64,000 nt of DNA from Nitrosomonas sp. (GTDB lineage: Bacteria > Pseudomonadota > Gammaproteobacteria > Burkholderiales > Nitrosomonadaceae), in assembly GCA_019635215.1 (NCBI GenBank), contig JAHBZZ010000001.1:62001-126000 (forward strand), read 5' to 3'. The notes below the pieces were generated by a model. The model was not told the origin of the DNA. It ran no database searches and saw only the letters and a program-made list of their open reading frames with translations. Position numbers and translations under genes: made by a program. This document shows, in pieces, positions 10,762 through 19,822 of the stretch (position 1 is the first letter of the stretch; every line of letters begins with the position of its first letter).

Positions 10762-11640
10762 ATGGACTCGACGCCTCAGTTTTTCAGGCATGGCCCCGGT
10801 CCGCTTGCACGACTGGCTTTATGTTTTCTGCTGTCATGCCTGCTGATCGCCGAAGATTTACGTTTTAAGCATATCCCGGAGCTTCGTCAGGTTATCGCCA
10901 CCATCATCTATCCATTGCAACAAGCCACATTACTCCCCATCAGGATCCATGATGTCATTCAGGAATTTATTGGCAGCATACATATTGCCGAAGAAAATGC
11001 CTACCTCAGAGAACGCTATCTGCGCGACAGTGAAAAATTGTTGCGTCTGAATGCACTGGAAACCGAAAACACACATTTACGCAAATTGCTTGGCGCAGTC
11101 AATACGATTGAAACCAAAACAACGGCCAAAGCTGTGATGGCGGAAATACTCTATACGCCTCGCGATCCATTCAGTCATAAAATAACCGTCAATAAAGGCA
11201 GCACCCATGATATCCGTGCTGGACAAGTCGTCATCGACAACAAAGGTGTCATAGGACAAATCACGCAAGTTTATCCTTTGGTGGCCGAAGTGACGCTGAT
11301 TACCGACCGGGATCACTCGGTACCGATACAAATCGTACGCAACAATATCCGTACCGTGATCTCTGGCACAGGCAAAAACAATGAAATCGAATTACGTTAT
11401 CTGTCGGTCAACACGGATATTCGAACCGGTGATTTGCTGGTCACTTCCGGTATCGGTGGCATCTATCCCAGGGGGCTGCCGGTAGCGACCATAAAAGATG
11501 TTAAACGTCATTCGGCAGATCATTTTGCGCAAATTACCGGGACCCCCGTCGCCGGTGTCGACCGTAACCGGCAAGTACTTATCCTGTCTCTTTTACCTTC
11601 GGTATCAATACTATCCGATCAATCGGAAAAAACAGACTGA
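10762..11640 (+). CDS. mreC: Rod shape-determining protein MreC
   Basis: A bitopic inner-membrane protein that links MreB to the periplasmic PBP2/RodA synthase. In its 292 residues the transmembrane helix is at ~17-33, a coiled coil with heptad leucines follows at ~70-115, and the beta-rich MreC core carries FSHKITVNKGSTHDIRAGQ, GVIGQITQVYPLVAEV and LVTSGIGGIYPRGLPV. The 247 bp upstream (10515-10761) contain no gene. Nine bases separate it from mreD. Confidence 0.96.
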   Translation: MDSTPQFFRHGPGPLARLALCFLLSCLLIAEDLRFKHIPELRQVIATIIYPLQQATLLPIRIHDVIQEFIGSIHIAEENAYLRERYLRDSEKLLRLNALETENTHLRKLLGAVNTIETKTTAKAVMAEILYTPRDPFSHKITVNKGSTHDIRAGQVVIDNKGVIGQITQVYPLVAEVTLITDRDHSVPIQIVRNNIRTVISGTGKNNEIELRYLSVNTDIRTGDLLVTSGIGGIYPRGLPVATIKDVKRHSADHFAQITGTPVAGVDRNRQVLILSLLPSVSILSDQSEKTD

Positions 11641-11649
11641 GAACGCCAG

Positions 11650-12204
11650 ATGTTGAATCCAAGAATCTTTACTGATACAAAAAAAACCTCCGGTCAACAT
11701 CTTCACCAGGAAATTCTGACTCCGGCAAAAACAGGATATGTTCTGCTGACGCTGATCGCTGCGCTCATTCTGAATTTCGCGCCGCTTAATACATTATTGT
11801 TCACCCTGAGACCCGATTTTGTTGCATTGGTCATACTCTACTGGTGTATCAATCAACCGCAACGTTTGGGAATGACCCTGGCTTTTTGTGCCGGCCTGAT
11901 GATGGATGTTCATTATGCCGGTATCTTGGGTCACAATGCCATGGTGTACTGTACAGTGGTCTACATGGCTTCTGTTTTCCGCCGCCGGATCAGCATCTTC
12001 GGCTTAATGAAACAGGCCCCGCAAATCGGTCTGATACTGATTGTCATGCAAACATTTCAAATTTTAATCGCCATGATTAATGAAGCAAATTTTCCCGGCT
12101 GGCATTTTTATCTGCCATCGTTGACCGGCACCCTGCTCTGGCCGGTGCTATCTTATACGCTCAGTTTACCGCTCAGACCCAGGGACGACATCGACACGCT
12201 ATGA
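11650..12204 (+). CDS. mreD: Rod shape-determining protein MreD
   Basis: A 184-residue polytopic inner-membrane protein with about five hydrophobic segments. LRPDFVALVILYWCINQP and the GLMMDVHYAGILGHNAM stretch are typical of the family. It acts with MreC in the elongasome. Its 3' end overlaps the mrdA ATG by 4 bases (ATGA), implying coupled translation. MreD sequences diverge widely, so context carries part of this call. Confidence 0.93.
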   Translation: MLNPRIFTDTKKTSGQHLHQEILTPAKTGYVLLTLIAALILNFAPLNTLLFTLRPDFVALVILYWCINQPQRLGMTLAFCAGLMMDVHYAGILGHNAMVYCTVVYMASVFRRRISIFGLMKQAPQIGLILIVMQTFQILIAMINEANFPGWHFYLPSLTGTLLWPVLSYTLSLPLRPRDDIDTL

Positions 12205-14120
12205 AACAAAATATAGAACTCAGAAATCACCCGCTTGAGCTCCATAAATTCCGCAGGCGCCTGGCGCTCAGTGCGGTTTTTGTTATCATACTGTTTTTGG
12301 TTCTTCTTACCCGCTTTTTTTATCTACAGGTCACGCAACGCGAACACTATCATACGCTGGCGGAAGCCAACCGCATCACAATCACGCCTTTAGTGCCGAA
12401 TCGCGGCCTGATTCTCGATCGTAACGGCAAGATACTGGCGCAGAATTTTTCAACCTATACGCTGGAAATCACGCCCAGCAAGGTACCTGATCTTGAAGTC
12501 GCTTTGCAGGAACTTGCAACTATTATTGAAATTACTTCCAGGGATCTCGAGCAATTCCGAAAACTGATGCGCGAAAACAGACGATTCAAAAGCCTTCCGA
12601 TCCGCAATCGCCTGACCGATGAAGAAGTGGCGCGCTTTGCAGCAAACCGTTACCGGTTCCCAGGCATAGAAATTCAAGGACGCATATTACGGTATTATCC
12701 CTATGGCGAACTTGCGGCCCATGTTGTCGGGTATATCAGTCGCATCAGCGATAAAGATCTCGAACAACTGGAGGCGATGGATGAGCTGGATAATTACCGC
12801 GGTTCCCATTTTATCGGACGTATCGGTATCGAACAGAGCTATGAAAAAGAACTGCATGGCATCACCGGCTTCGATGAAGTTGAAACCGATGCTGCTGGGC
12901 GCTCAGTTCAGATTTTGTCCCGTACTCCGCCGGTTTCCGGCAACAATCTGATCCTGACACTTGATATCGATTTACAGAAAATGGTCGATGAAGCCTTTGG
13001 TGAACGCCGCGGCGCACTTGTCGCCATTGATCCCAATAATGGCGAGGTACTGGCGTTTGTCAGCAAACCCAGTTTTGATGCCAATCTGTTTGTAGGCGGA
13101 ATAGATCACGCCAACTGGAATCTATTGAATAATTCGATCGATCGCCCTCTGAATAATCGCGCTTTACGTGGCGTCTATCCGCCAGGATCGACATTCAAGC
13201 CATTTATGGCGCTTGCTGCATTGGACCTGGGCCTCCGATCACCCGGTTATGCTATTAGTGACGCCGGCTTCTTCAGTCTTCCCGGATCGGATCGACGCTA
13301 TCGGGATTGGAAAGTAGGCGGCCATGGCCGCGTCGATCTGCACAAGTCACTCGTTGTTTCCTGCGACACTTATTATTACGGCCTCGCCCATGACATGGGG
13401 ATAGACCGTATCCATAATTACATTCAACGGTACGGTCTGGGACATAAAACCGGTATCGATATATTGGGTGAAGTGGATGGCCTGTTGCCATCGCAGGAAT
13501 GGAAAATGCGCCGGCATAATCAACGATGGTATGCCGGAGACACCATTTCTGTAGGTATTGGTCAGGGCTATGTTCTGGCAACTCCACTGCAGATGGCATT
13601 TTCAACAGCCATTCTCGCCAACCGCGGCAAAGCCTATCAACCCCATTTAGTCAAAAGAATCATTAACAATCAAACTGGTTACGAGAAAGAACCGGCAAAA
13701 AAACTGTTATATACTGTCGACCACAATCCCAGACACATGGAATTGGTCCACAATGCTTTGGTTGACGTCACCCGTCCCGGCGGTACTGCGGCGAATGCGG
13801 CTGCCGGTGCTAAATACGCTTTTGCGGGTAAAACCGGCACTTCGCAAGTAATCGGAATCAAGCAGAATGAACGCTACAGAGCGGATTTGATCGCTGAACG
13901 TCATCGGGATCACGCCATGTTCGTCGCATATGCGCCCGCTGAGCACCCGGTTATCGCGCTGTCAATACTGGTTGAAAATGGCGGCAGTGGCGGTGCCACA
14001 GCGGCGCCGATTGCGAGACAAATTTTTGATTATTTCTTACTTGGTAAATTACCGGAATCCAAAGAAACCCAAATAGTGTCAGCAGCCCGGCATGATCATT
14101 CGCACGATCACTACCATTAA
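12201..14120 (+). CDS. mrdA: Penicillin-binding protein 2 (elongation transpeptidase)
   Basis: A class B PBP that cross-links peptidoglycan during rod elongation, working with RodA. It has 639 residues: a transmembrane anchor at ~21-43, an NRGLILDRNG motif that opens the pedestal domain, and a transpeptidase domain with catalytic Ser330 in STFK, SCD at 387-389 and KTG at 544-546. Ser330 is at the same position as in E. coli PBP2. The tail is His/Asp-rich (HDHSHDHYH) and might bind metal, although that is speculation. The start overlaps mreD and rodA follows 5 bases after its stop. Confidence 0.98.
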   Translation: MKQNIELRNHPLELHKFRRRLALSAVFVIILFLVLLTRFFYLQVTQREHYHTLAEANRITITPLVPNRGLILDRNGKILAQNFSTYTLEITPSKVPDLEVALQELATIIEITSRDLEQFRKLMRENRRFKSLPIRNRLTDEEVARFAANRYRFPGIEIQGRILRYYPYGELAAHVVGYISRISDKDLEQLEAMDELDNYRGSHFIGRIGIEQSYEKELHGITGFDEVETDAAGRSVQILSRTPPVSGNNLILTLDIDLQKMVDEAFGERRGALVAIDPNNGEVLAFVSKPSFDANLFVGGIDHANWNLLNNSIDRPLNNRALRGVYPPGSTFKPFMALAALDLGLRSPGYAISDAGFFSLPGSDRRYRDWKVGGHGRVDLHKSLVVSCDTYYYGLAHDMGIDRIHNYIQRYGLGHKTGIDILGEVDGLLPSQEWKMRRHNQRWYAGDTISVGIGQGYVLATPLQMAFSTAILANRGKAYQPHLVKRIINNQTGYEKEPAKKLLYTVDHNPRHMELVHNALVDVTRPGGTAANAAAGAKYAFAGKTGTSQVIGIKQNERYRADLIAERHRDHAMFVAYAPAEHPVIALSILVENGGSGGATAAPIARQIFDYFLLGKLPESKETQIVSAARHDHSHDHYH

Positions 14121-14125
14121 TCATT

Positions 14126-15262
14126 ATGGCCAGCACATCCGGTTCATACCTTAAATCATCCGCGTTTGATCTGAGCAAACTGTGGTATTATCTGACGCGC
14201 TATATCGACAAGTTTCTATTGATTGGCTTGCTTTTTCTGATGGTTGCCGGTTTGATTACGCTATACAGCGCAACAGGCGGCGACACCGTCAGAATCGGCA
14301 AACAGACGCTGCATATTTTCATTGCGCTGTTTGTCATGTGGCTGGTGGCTAATGTGCCATTGCAACAAATCATGCGTCTGGCCTTACCTTTGTATATTAC
14401 TGGCCTGATATTGTTAATCGGCGTTGCGTTGTTTGGTGAAATTAATAATGGTGCGCGCCGCTGGCTGAATATCGGTGTGACCCGTATCCAGCCTTCAGAA
14501 ATTATGAAGATTGCCGTACCACTAATGATGGCCTGGTATTTTGATAAAAATGAAATTACCTTGCGTCTGAAAGAATATATAGGCGCCACACTCATACTGA
14601 TTCTGCCCGTCCTGCTGATTTTGCGCCAACCCGATCTGGGCACGGCATTACTGATTGCAGCCAGCGGTTTTTATGTGCTGTTTCTTGCCGGTTTGTCCTG
14701 GCGCATTATCACGGGATTGTCCCTTACCGTACTCGCCTGTGTTCCAGTGCTCTGGTCATTTATGCACGACTATCAACGCAGACGTGTCTTAACAATGCTA
14801 GACCCCTCTCAGGATCCTCTGGGTGCAGGCTATCATACTATTCAGTCATCGATAGCCATAGGCTCGGGCGGCATCGTCGGTAAAGGCTGGCAGAAAGGCA
14901 CACAGGCGCAATTGGACTTTTTACCGGAGCAAAGCACCGATTTTATTTTTGCCGTTTTCTCGGAAGAATTTGGCTTAATCGGCAATTCTCTATTATTATT
15001 ACTCTATTTAATTATCATTGGACGTTGCATGGTTATTACAGCTAACGCTCCAACGCAGTTTACAAGACTTATCGCCGGCTCCATTACATTGACATTCTGC
15101 ACCTATATTTTTGTCAATATGGGGATGGTAAGCGGCATTCTGCCCGTTGTAGGTGTGCCATTGCCGTTAATCAGTTACGGTGGAACAGCCATGGTAACCA
15201 TGCTGTTCGGTTTTGGTATTTTAATGAGTATACAAACACATCCTAAATTGGTAAAAACATGA
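14126..15262 (+). CDS. rodA: SEDS peptidoglycan glycosyltransferase RodA
   Basis: Polymerises lipid II during elongation, in complex with PBP2. The 378 residues form about ten transmembrane helices. Family landmarks are GARRWLNIGVTRIQPSEIMKIAVP, the LRQPDLGTALL loop, the AGYHTIQSSIAIGSGG segment leading to LPEQSTDFIFAVFSEEFG, and VPLPLISYGGTAM near the C-terminus. It directly follows mrdA and overlaps rlpA by 4 bases. Confidence 0.98.
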   Translation: MASTSGSYLKSSAFDLSKLWYYLTRYIDKFLLIGLLFLMVAGLITLYSATGGDTVRIGKQTLHIFIALFVMWLVANVPLQQIMRLALPLYITGLILLIGVALFGEINNGARRWLNIGVTRIQPSEIMKIAVPLMMAWYFDKNEITLRLKEYIGATLILILPVLLILRQPDLGTALLIAASGFYVLFLAGLSWRIITGLSLTVLACVPVLWSFMHDYQRRRVLTMLDPSQDPLGAGYHTIQSSIAIGSGGIVGKGWQKGTQAQLDFLPEQSTDFIFAVFSEEFGLIGNSLLLLLYLIIIGRCMVITANAPTQFTRLIAGSITLTFCTYIFVNMGMVSGILPVVGVPLPLISYGGTAMVTMLFGFGILMSIQTHPKLVKT

Positions 15263-16194
15263 TGAATAAACGTTTAACATTTAGAAACATACTTCCTTCA
15301 CCATCCACTGTTATTACAAAAGTGATTGTACCTTTAGTATTTTTCTCTTTATCAGGCTGTGCCAGTACATCGCAGTTCAACACGGATCAATTCGAAGCTG
15401 CCGGTGCTTCCAACCAAAAAATAGCAACTCAGACTGGCGGTTATTATCTGGATGACGGTCCGGGAGACAACCCGCCTGACAACCTCGATGCGATTCCTGA
15501 TGCCGTACCCAAATATGAACCACTGCGTGAAATCAACATGCGCCCGTACGAAGCACTGGGCAAATCATTTACACCGATGACATCGCTGCAACCCTATAAA
15601 AAACGCGGCACGGCATCATGGTACGGGCGACGCTATCATGGCAACCCCACAGCATCGGGTGAACCTTACGATATGTATAAAATGACTGCCGCTCACCCGA
15701 CACTGCCACTACCCAGTTATGTTCGTGTAACAAATACCGACAATGGCAAATCCGTCGTTGTGCGCGTTAACGATCGCGGACCATTCCTCTCGGATCGTCT
15801 TATCGACTTATCGTATACCGCCGCACACAAGCTTGACATTATTGAAGGCGGCAGCGGTAAAGTCATTGTTGAATCCATTATGCCGAACGAATACAGAAAT
15901 CTGCAGGTCGCCGCCGCATCATCTGCCCGGAAGCCCATAATTGATAATGGGCAAAGTGCCACTGTTTCAACGTATCTTCAGTTAGGCGCTTTCGGTACCG
16001 CACATAATGCCAGGAATTATCTGGCCCATATCCAACAAAGATTGCCATCATTGGGCAAAACGATCGGTATCAGAAAAAAAGATGGTTTATTTAAAGTCCA
16101 TGCCGGCCCCTATACCAATCTGGCAATGGCGCAGCAAGCTGCAAATACGTTTCAGCGTCGCCTTTCCATTAAACCTGTCATGATTATTGATTAA
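15259..16194 (+). CDS. rlpA: Septal ring lytic transglycosylase-like lipoprotein RlpA
   Basis: A 311-residue outer-membrane-type lipoprotein; the lipobox LSGC places the lipidated cysteine at residue 34. A double-psi beta-barrel domain occupies ~110-210 (GTASWYGRRYHGNPTASGE, MTAAHPTLPLPSYVRVTN, VRVNDRGPF with the catalytic-type Asp), and a SPOR domain fills ~230-310 and should bind denuded glycan at the septum. RlpA proteins cleave naked glycan strands in Pseudomonas; in other species they are structural. It ends the elongasome operon, and its ATG overlaps the rodA stop. Confidence 0.95.
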   Translation: MMNKRLTFRNILPSPSTVITKVIVPLVFFSLSGCASTSQFNTDQFEAAGASNQKIATQTGGYYLDDGPGDNPPDNLDAIPDAVPKYEPLREINMRPYEALGKSFTPMTSLQPYKKRGTASWYGRRYHGNPTASGEPYDMYKMTAAHPTLPLPSYVRVTNTDNGKSVVVRVNDRGPFLSDRLIDLSYTAAHKLDIIEGGSGKVIVESIMPNEYRNLQVAAASSARKPIIDNGQSATVSTYLQLGAFGTAHNARNYLAHIQQRLPSLGKTIGIRKKDGLFKVHAGPYTNLAMAQQAANTFQRRLSIKPVMIID

Positions 16195-16625
16195 GCAAAT
16201 ACTGACGGGCGCTCATTCCATTCAATTAGCACCGGCCAAAAAAATCCCTACTAAAAAGTAGGGATTCAAAGGGCCTCGTCATTAAATCTTCAAACATGAT
16301 TCCAATCATAGCCACTCCCGGTAGCGTATTGCTACGGTCACGGACTCACCCGGCTTTTGGATCGAAAGGATTACGTTCATTGACGTTAACTTTAACAAAA
16401 AGATATCCATTCAAAGTCATAAGTAAATATATAATTCACCTTTATTTCCGGAACATCTCTGTTAATCACATGACTCAAAAAAGCGATTCTTACAATCATT
16501 CTTGAGTTATATTTACAAAATACTTAATCCAGCTCTGTTTTTTATTCCGGCCACCTTTGTGTTTTCTCATCAACACGGCGATTCGGGTCAAACAATAACA
16601 CATCGATATATCAACCGATCTTTTT
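16195..16625. other. 431-bp spacer between rlpA and the TraB-family gene
   Basis: Contains a perfect hairpin (listed separately) and a small GTAGC-GTATT-GCTAC repeat near 16320-16334. The open frames across it have no ribosome-binding site and no familiar protein text. I see no gene. Confidence 0.5.
16243..16266 (-). terminator. Hairpin with T-run on the minus strand
   Basis: AATCCCTAC at 16243-16251 pairs perfectly with GTAGGGATT at 16258-16266 around a 6-base loop. On the minus strand the hairpin is followed by a run of T (plus-strand A tract 16237-16244), the layout of an intrinsic terminator; on the plus strand the T-run is missing. It lies 48 bp after rlpA. It may stop antisense transcription into the rlpA operon or act as a weak bidirectional terminator. 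Confidence 0.55.
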
Positions 16626-17867
16626 ATGACACAGCTAAAATCACCTGACCAAACATGCACCCACAGAGATGCTGCAATCAGTGAGCCAATCAAAACCATT
16701 ACAATCGATAACCGTAATATCACCATCCTCGGTACAGCACATGTTTCCAGAGCAAGTGCAGATAAAGTGCAGGAGTTGATCGCTTCCGGAACGTATGATG
16801 CAGTGGCTGTCGAGTTATGCCCCAGCCGGCACAAAGCTATTGTTGACCCTGACGCCATGGCAAGAATGGATTTATTTCAGGTCATCAAAAAAGGTCAAGC
16901 CAGTATGATCGCAGCAAATCTGGCACTTGGCGCTTTTCAACAACGTATGGCTGAACAATTCGGTATTGAACCGGGTGCAGAAATGCGTGTGGCGATTCAC
17001 GATGCACAAGTTGCAAAACTTCCGGTACTTCTGATCGATCGAGAAATTGGCACAACGCTCAAGCGTATTTATCATAATGTCCCGTGGTGGAAACGCATAG
17101 GACTGTTCGGCGGGTTAATCAGCAGCGTCATTAACAAGGAAAAATTCAGCGAGGCTGAGATTGAAAAACTGAAAGAAGGCGATGTACTGGAAAGCAGTTT
17201 TTCTCAACTTGCGGAAGATGAAAAGGATTTATTCAAACCCCTGATCACTGAACGTGATCAATATATGTCCGCCCGTCTAATTAAAGAAAGCAGGGAAAGT
17301 CAGTATCAACATATTCTTGCGATTGTAGGCGCCGGTCACATGAAAGGCATGCAATACCAGATTGAAAACAAATGCATCAAAAATCCCGATGACACCATAG
17401 CCGGACTCGACACACTGCCAAAAGCCTCAAGCTGGATAAAATACCTACCCTGGCTCATTGTTCTACTGATCCTGACCGGTTTTGTAATCGGCTTTATGCG
17501 CGGCCCGGAAATCGGAACAGCCATGATTCTGGATTGGATATTGATCAATGGCGGGCTTTCAGCACTCGGTGCCGCCATCGCCCTGGCGCATCCCTTGAGC
17601 ATTATCACCGCTTTTTGCGCTGCACCACTGACATCATTGAATCCGACGATAGGCGCCGGTATAGTCGTTGCCGCGGTAGAAATCTATTTCCGCAAACCCA
17701 CCATCGGTGATTTCAACCGTCTGCGCAGTGATACGACAACACTAAAAGGCTGGTGGAATAACCGGGTCACACGCATCTTAATGATCTTCATCCTGTCCAC
17801 ATTGGGCTCGGCAATCGGCACTTACGTTGCGGGCTTTCGGATATTCGAACGCCTCAGCACCGGCTAA
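16626..17867 (+). CDS. TraB/PrgY family membrane protein
   Basis: A 413-residue protein of the TraB/PrgY/GumN fold. The soluble N-terminal domain shows the signature GTAHVS at 36-41, a conserved Glu in VAVELCPSRHKA, a DREIGTTLKRIY stretch and GAGHMKGM near 235, residues that make up the putative active site. The C-terminal ~140 residues carry three to four transmembrane helices. Enterococcal PrgY/TraB lower pheromone activity and the wider family is thought to be metalloprotease-like; its role in proteobacteria is unknown. It lies 28 bp upstream of the ABC exporter and may share its transcript. Confidence 0.88.
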   Translation: MTQLKSPDQTCTHRDAAISEPIKTITIDNRNITILGTAHVSRASADKVQELIASGTYDAVAVELCPSRHKAIVDPDAMARMDLFQVIKKGQASMIAANLALGAFQQRMAEQFGIEPGAEMRVAIHDAQVAKLPVLLIDREIGTTLKRIYHNVPWWKRIGLFGGLISSVINKEKFSEAEIEKLKEGDVLESSFSQLAEDEKDLFKPLITERDQYMSARLIKESRESQYQHILAIVGAGHMKGMQYQIENKCIKNPDDTIAGLDTLPKASSWIKYLPWLIVLLILTGFVIGFMRGPEIGTAMILDWILINGGLSALGAAIALAHPLSIITAFCAAPLTSLNPTIGAGIVVAAVEIYFRKPTIGDFNRLRSDTTTLKGWWNNRVTRILMIFILSTLGSAIGTYVAGFRIFERLSTG

Positions 17868-17895
17868 AGTGCCCTATCGGATTCTGCAATAATCT

Positions 17896-19758
17896 ATGCT
17901 CGGCTTTTTTGAACGGCTGATCAATCCTTTTCCGCCCGAACACCCATCCGAACCGCCCAAAGGGCTTTATCAATTCTGCCGGCATTATATCCGCGGAATA
18001 GAGCCTTATCTGATTCTGATGGCTTTCCTGACCACTTGTCTTGCCATCAGTGAAGCCATGCTTTATGCCGTATTGGGGCAAATGGTCGACTGGCTGACAG
18101 AGCAGAACACAGCGCAATTCTTTGAGACCGAATGGCCGCTTTTGCTCGCTATGGCGTTTTTTATACTGGTATTCATACCGGTTATCGTGTCATTACATTC
18201 CCTCGTGATTCAGCAGACACTCATGGGCAATTTCCCAATGCGGGTACGCTGGCTAGCACACCGTTATCTGCTCAATCAGAGTTATGCTTTTTTTCAGCAC
18301 GAATTCAGCGGACGTATTGCCGCAAAAGTCATGCAGACAGCGCTGTCCGTCCGTGAAACAGTCCTGAAACTGCTGGATGTCATTCTTTTTGTCACGGTCT
18401 ACTTAATGACAACGCTGCTACTTGTAGCTGATGCCGATCTGCGTTTATGCCTTCCGCTATTGATCTGGCTGATTGCGTATATCGGCGTACTGTCATACTT
18501 TATTCCCAAACTCAAATACATATCCACATTGCAGGCGGATGCCCGCTCACTCATGACTGGACGTATTGTCGACAGCTATACCAATATCATCACTCTAAAA
18601 CTGTTCTCCAGCAACGACCGAGAATCCTCCTATGCGAAAAACGGTATGCAGGAATTCATGAACACCGTGCATCCGCAAATGCGTCTGGCAACCGGGCTGA
18701 ACATCTGCGTCTGGATCATCAATATGCTGCTCGTATTCGCAACCTGCGTACTCGGAATTCTATTATGGATGGATCAGGCGATCGGCCCCGGAGCCATCGC
18801 TATCGTTATGAGCCTCGCAATCCGGTTGACCGGCATGTCACATTGGGTGATGTGGGAAGTCAACAACCTGTTTGAAAATATCGGTACGGTTCAGGACGGG
18901 CTCAATACACTATCGAACACACAAAGCGTTAAAGACGATATTGAGGCCGCAACCTTACAGATTACCCATGGCGCAATACGATTCGATAAAGTGTGTTTCT
19001 CGTATCACGCACATCCTCACATCACCGGGTCCACTGAGAAAAATATGCCGTGGATTTTTCATAATCTGGATTTCAGCATCGAACCCGGTGAAAAAGTAGG
19101 TATCGTCGGCCGTTCCGGTGCCGGAAAATCGACACTCGTGAACCTATTGCTGCGTTTTTATGATATTCAGCAAGGTGCAATCACCATTGACGGACAAAGC
19201 ATCCGTAATGTCACTCAAGACAGTCTGCGCAGTAATATCGCCATGGTGACCCAGGACACCTCACTCCTGCATCGCTCGGTACGCGATAATATTCTGTTTG
19301 GAAAACCTGCCGCAACGGAAGCACAAATGATCGAGGCAGCGAAAAGAGCGCAAGCGCATGAATTCATCCTGACGTTAAGAGACATAAAAGACCGTACCGG
19401 GTATGATGCCCATGTCGGCGAACGTGGGGTAACACTCTCAGGCGGTCAGCGGCAGCGTATCGCCATTGCAAGAGTATTATTAAAAGATGCGCCGATACTG
19501 GTACTTGACGAAGCCACATCAGCACTCGATTCAGAAGTTGAGGCCGGTATTCAGCAAAGCCTTTACCAGCTGATGAAGGGAAAAACCGTCATCGCCATCG
19601 CACATCGCCTGTCCACAATTGCCGCGATGGATCGCCTCATCGTTCTTGATAAAGGGCACATTGTCGAACAGGGTACACATGCCACGCTGATTGCCAACAA
19701 TCAACTGTATGCGCAGCTGTGGAATCATCAGTCAGGTGGTTTTCTTGGAATCGAATAA
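17896..19758 (+). CDS. ABC exporter, fused permease and ATPase
   Basis: A 620-residue half-transporter of the MsbA/multidrug exporter type. Six transmembrane helices occupy ~35-330. The nucleotide-binding domain carries Walker A GRSGAGKST at 405-413, the signature LSGGQ at 514-518, Walker B ILVLDEATSALD from ~533 and the switch His in AIAHRLSTIA. The N-terminal RLINPFPPEHP region before helix 1 is shared by a subgroup of proteobacterial exporters. Substrate unknown. It follows the TraB-family gene closely and precedes the Lon-like protease by 64 bp. Confidence 0.92.
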   Translation: MLGFFERLINPFPPEHPSEPPKGLYQFCRHYIRGIEPYLILMAFLTTCLAISEAMLYAVLGQMVDWLTEQNTAQFFETEWPLLLAMAFFILVFIPVIVSLHSLVIQQTLMGNFPMRVRWLAHRYLLNQSYAFFQHEFSGRIAAKVMQTALSVRETVLKLLDVILFVTVYLMTTLLLVADADLRLCLPLLIWLIAYIGVLSYFIPKLKYISTLQADARSLMTGRIVDSYTNIITLKLFSSNDRESSYAKNGMQEFMNTVHPQMRLATGLNICVWIINMLLVFATCVLGILLWMDQAIGPGAIAIVMSLAIRLTGMSHWVMWEVNNLFENIGTVQDGLNTLSNTQSVKDDIEAATLQITHGAIRFDKVCFSYHAHPHITGSTEKNMPWIFHNLDFSIEPGEKVGIVGRSGAGKSTLVNLLLRFYDIQQGAITIDGQSIRNVTQDSLRSNIAMVTQDTSLLHRSVRDNILFGKPAATEAQMIEAAKRAQAHEFILTLRDIKDRTGYDAHVGERGVTLSGGQRQRIAIARVLLKDAPILVLDEATSALDSEVEAGIQQSLYQLMKGKTVIAIAHRLSTIAAMDRLIVLDKGHIVEQGTHATLIANNQLYAQLWNHQSGGFLGIE

Positions 19759-19822
19759 ACATCCATACATCACATAACAACCCAGAATTTAATCTACAAT
19801 TTTGCTTTTATCCTTTCATTCA

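Noticed and set aside
16296-16505. 69-codon open frame between rlpA and the TraB-family gene
   Set aside because: No ribosome-binding site, no recognisable protein text, and it overlaps only non-coding sequence with a hairpin nearby.
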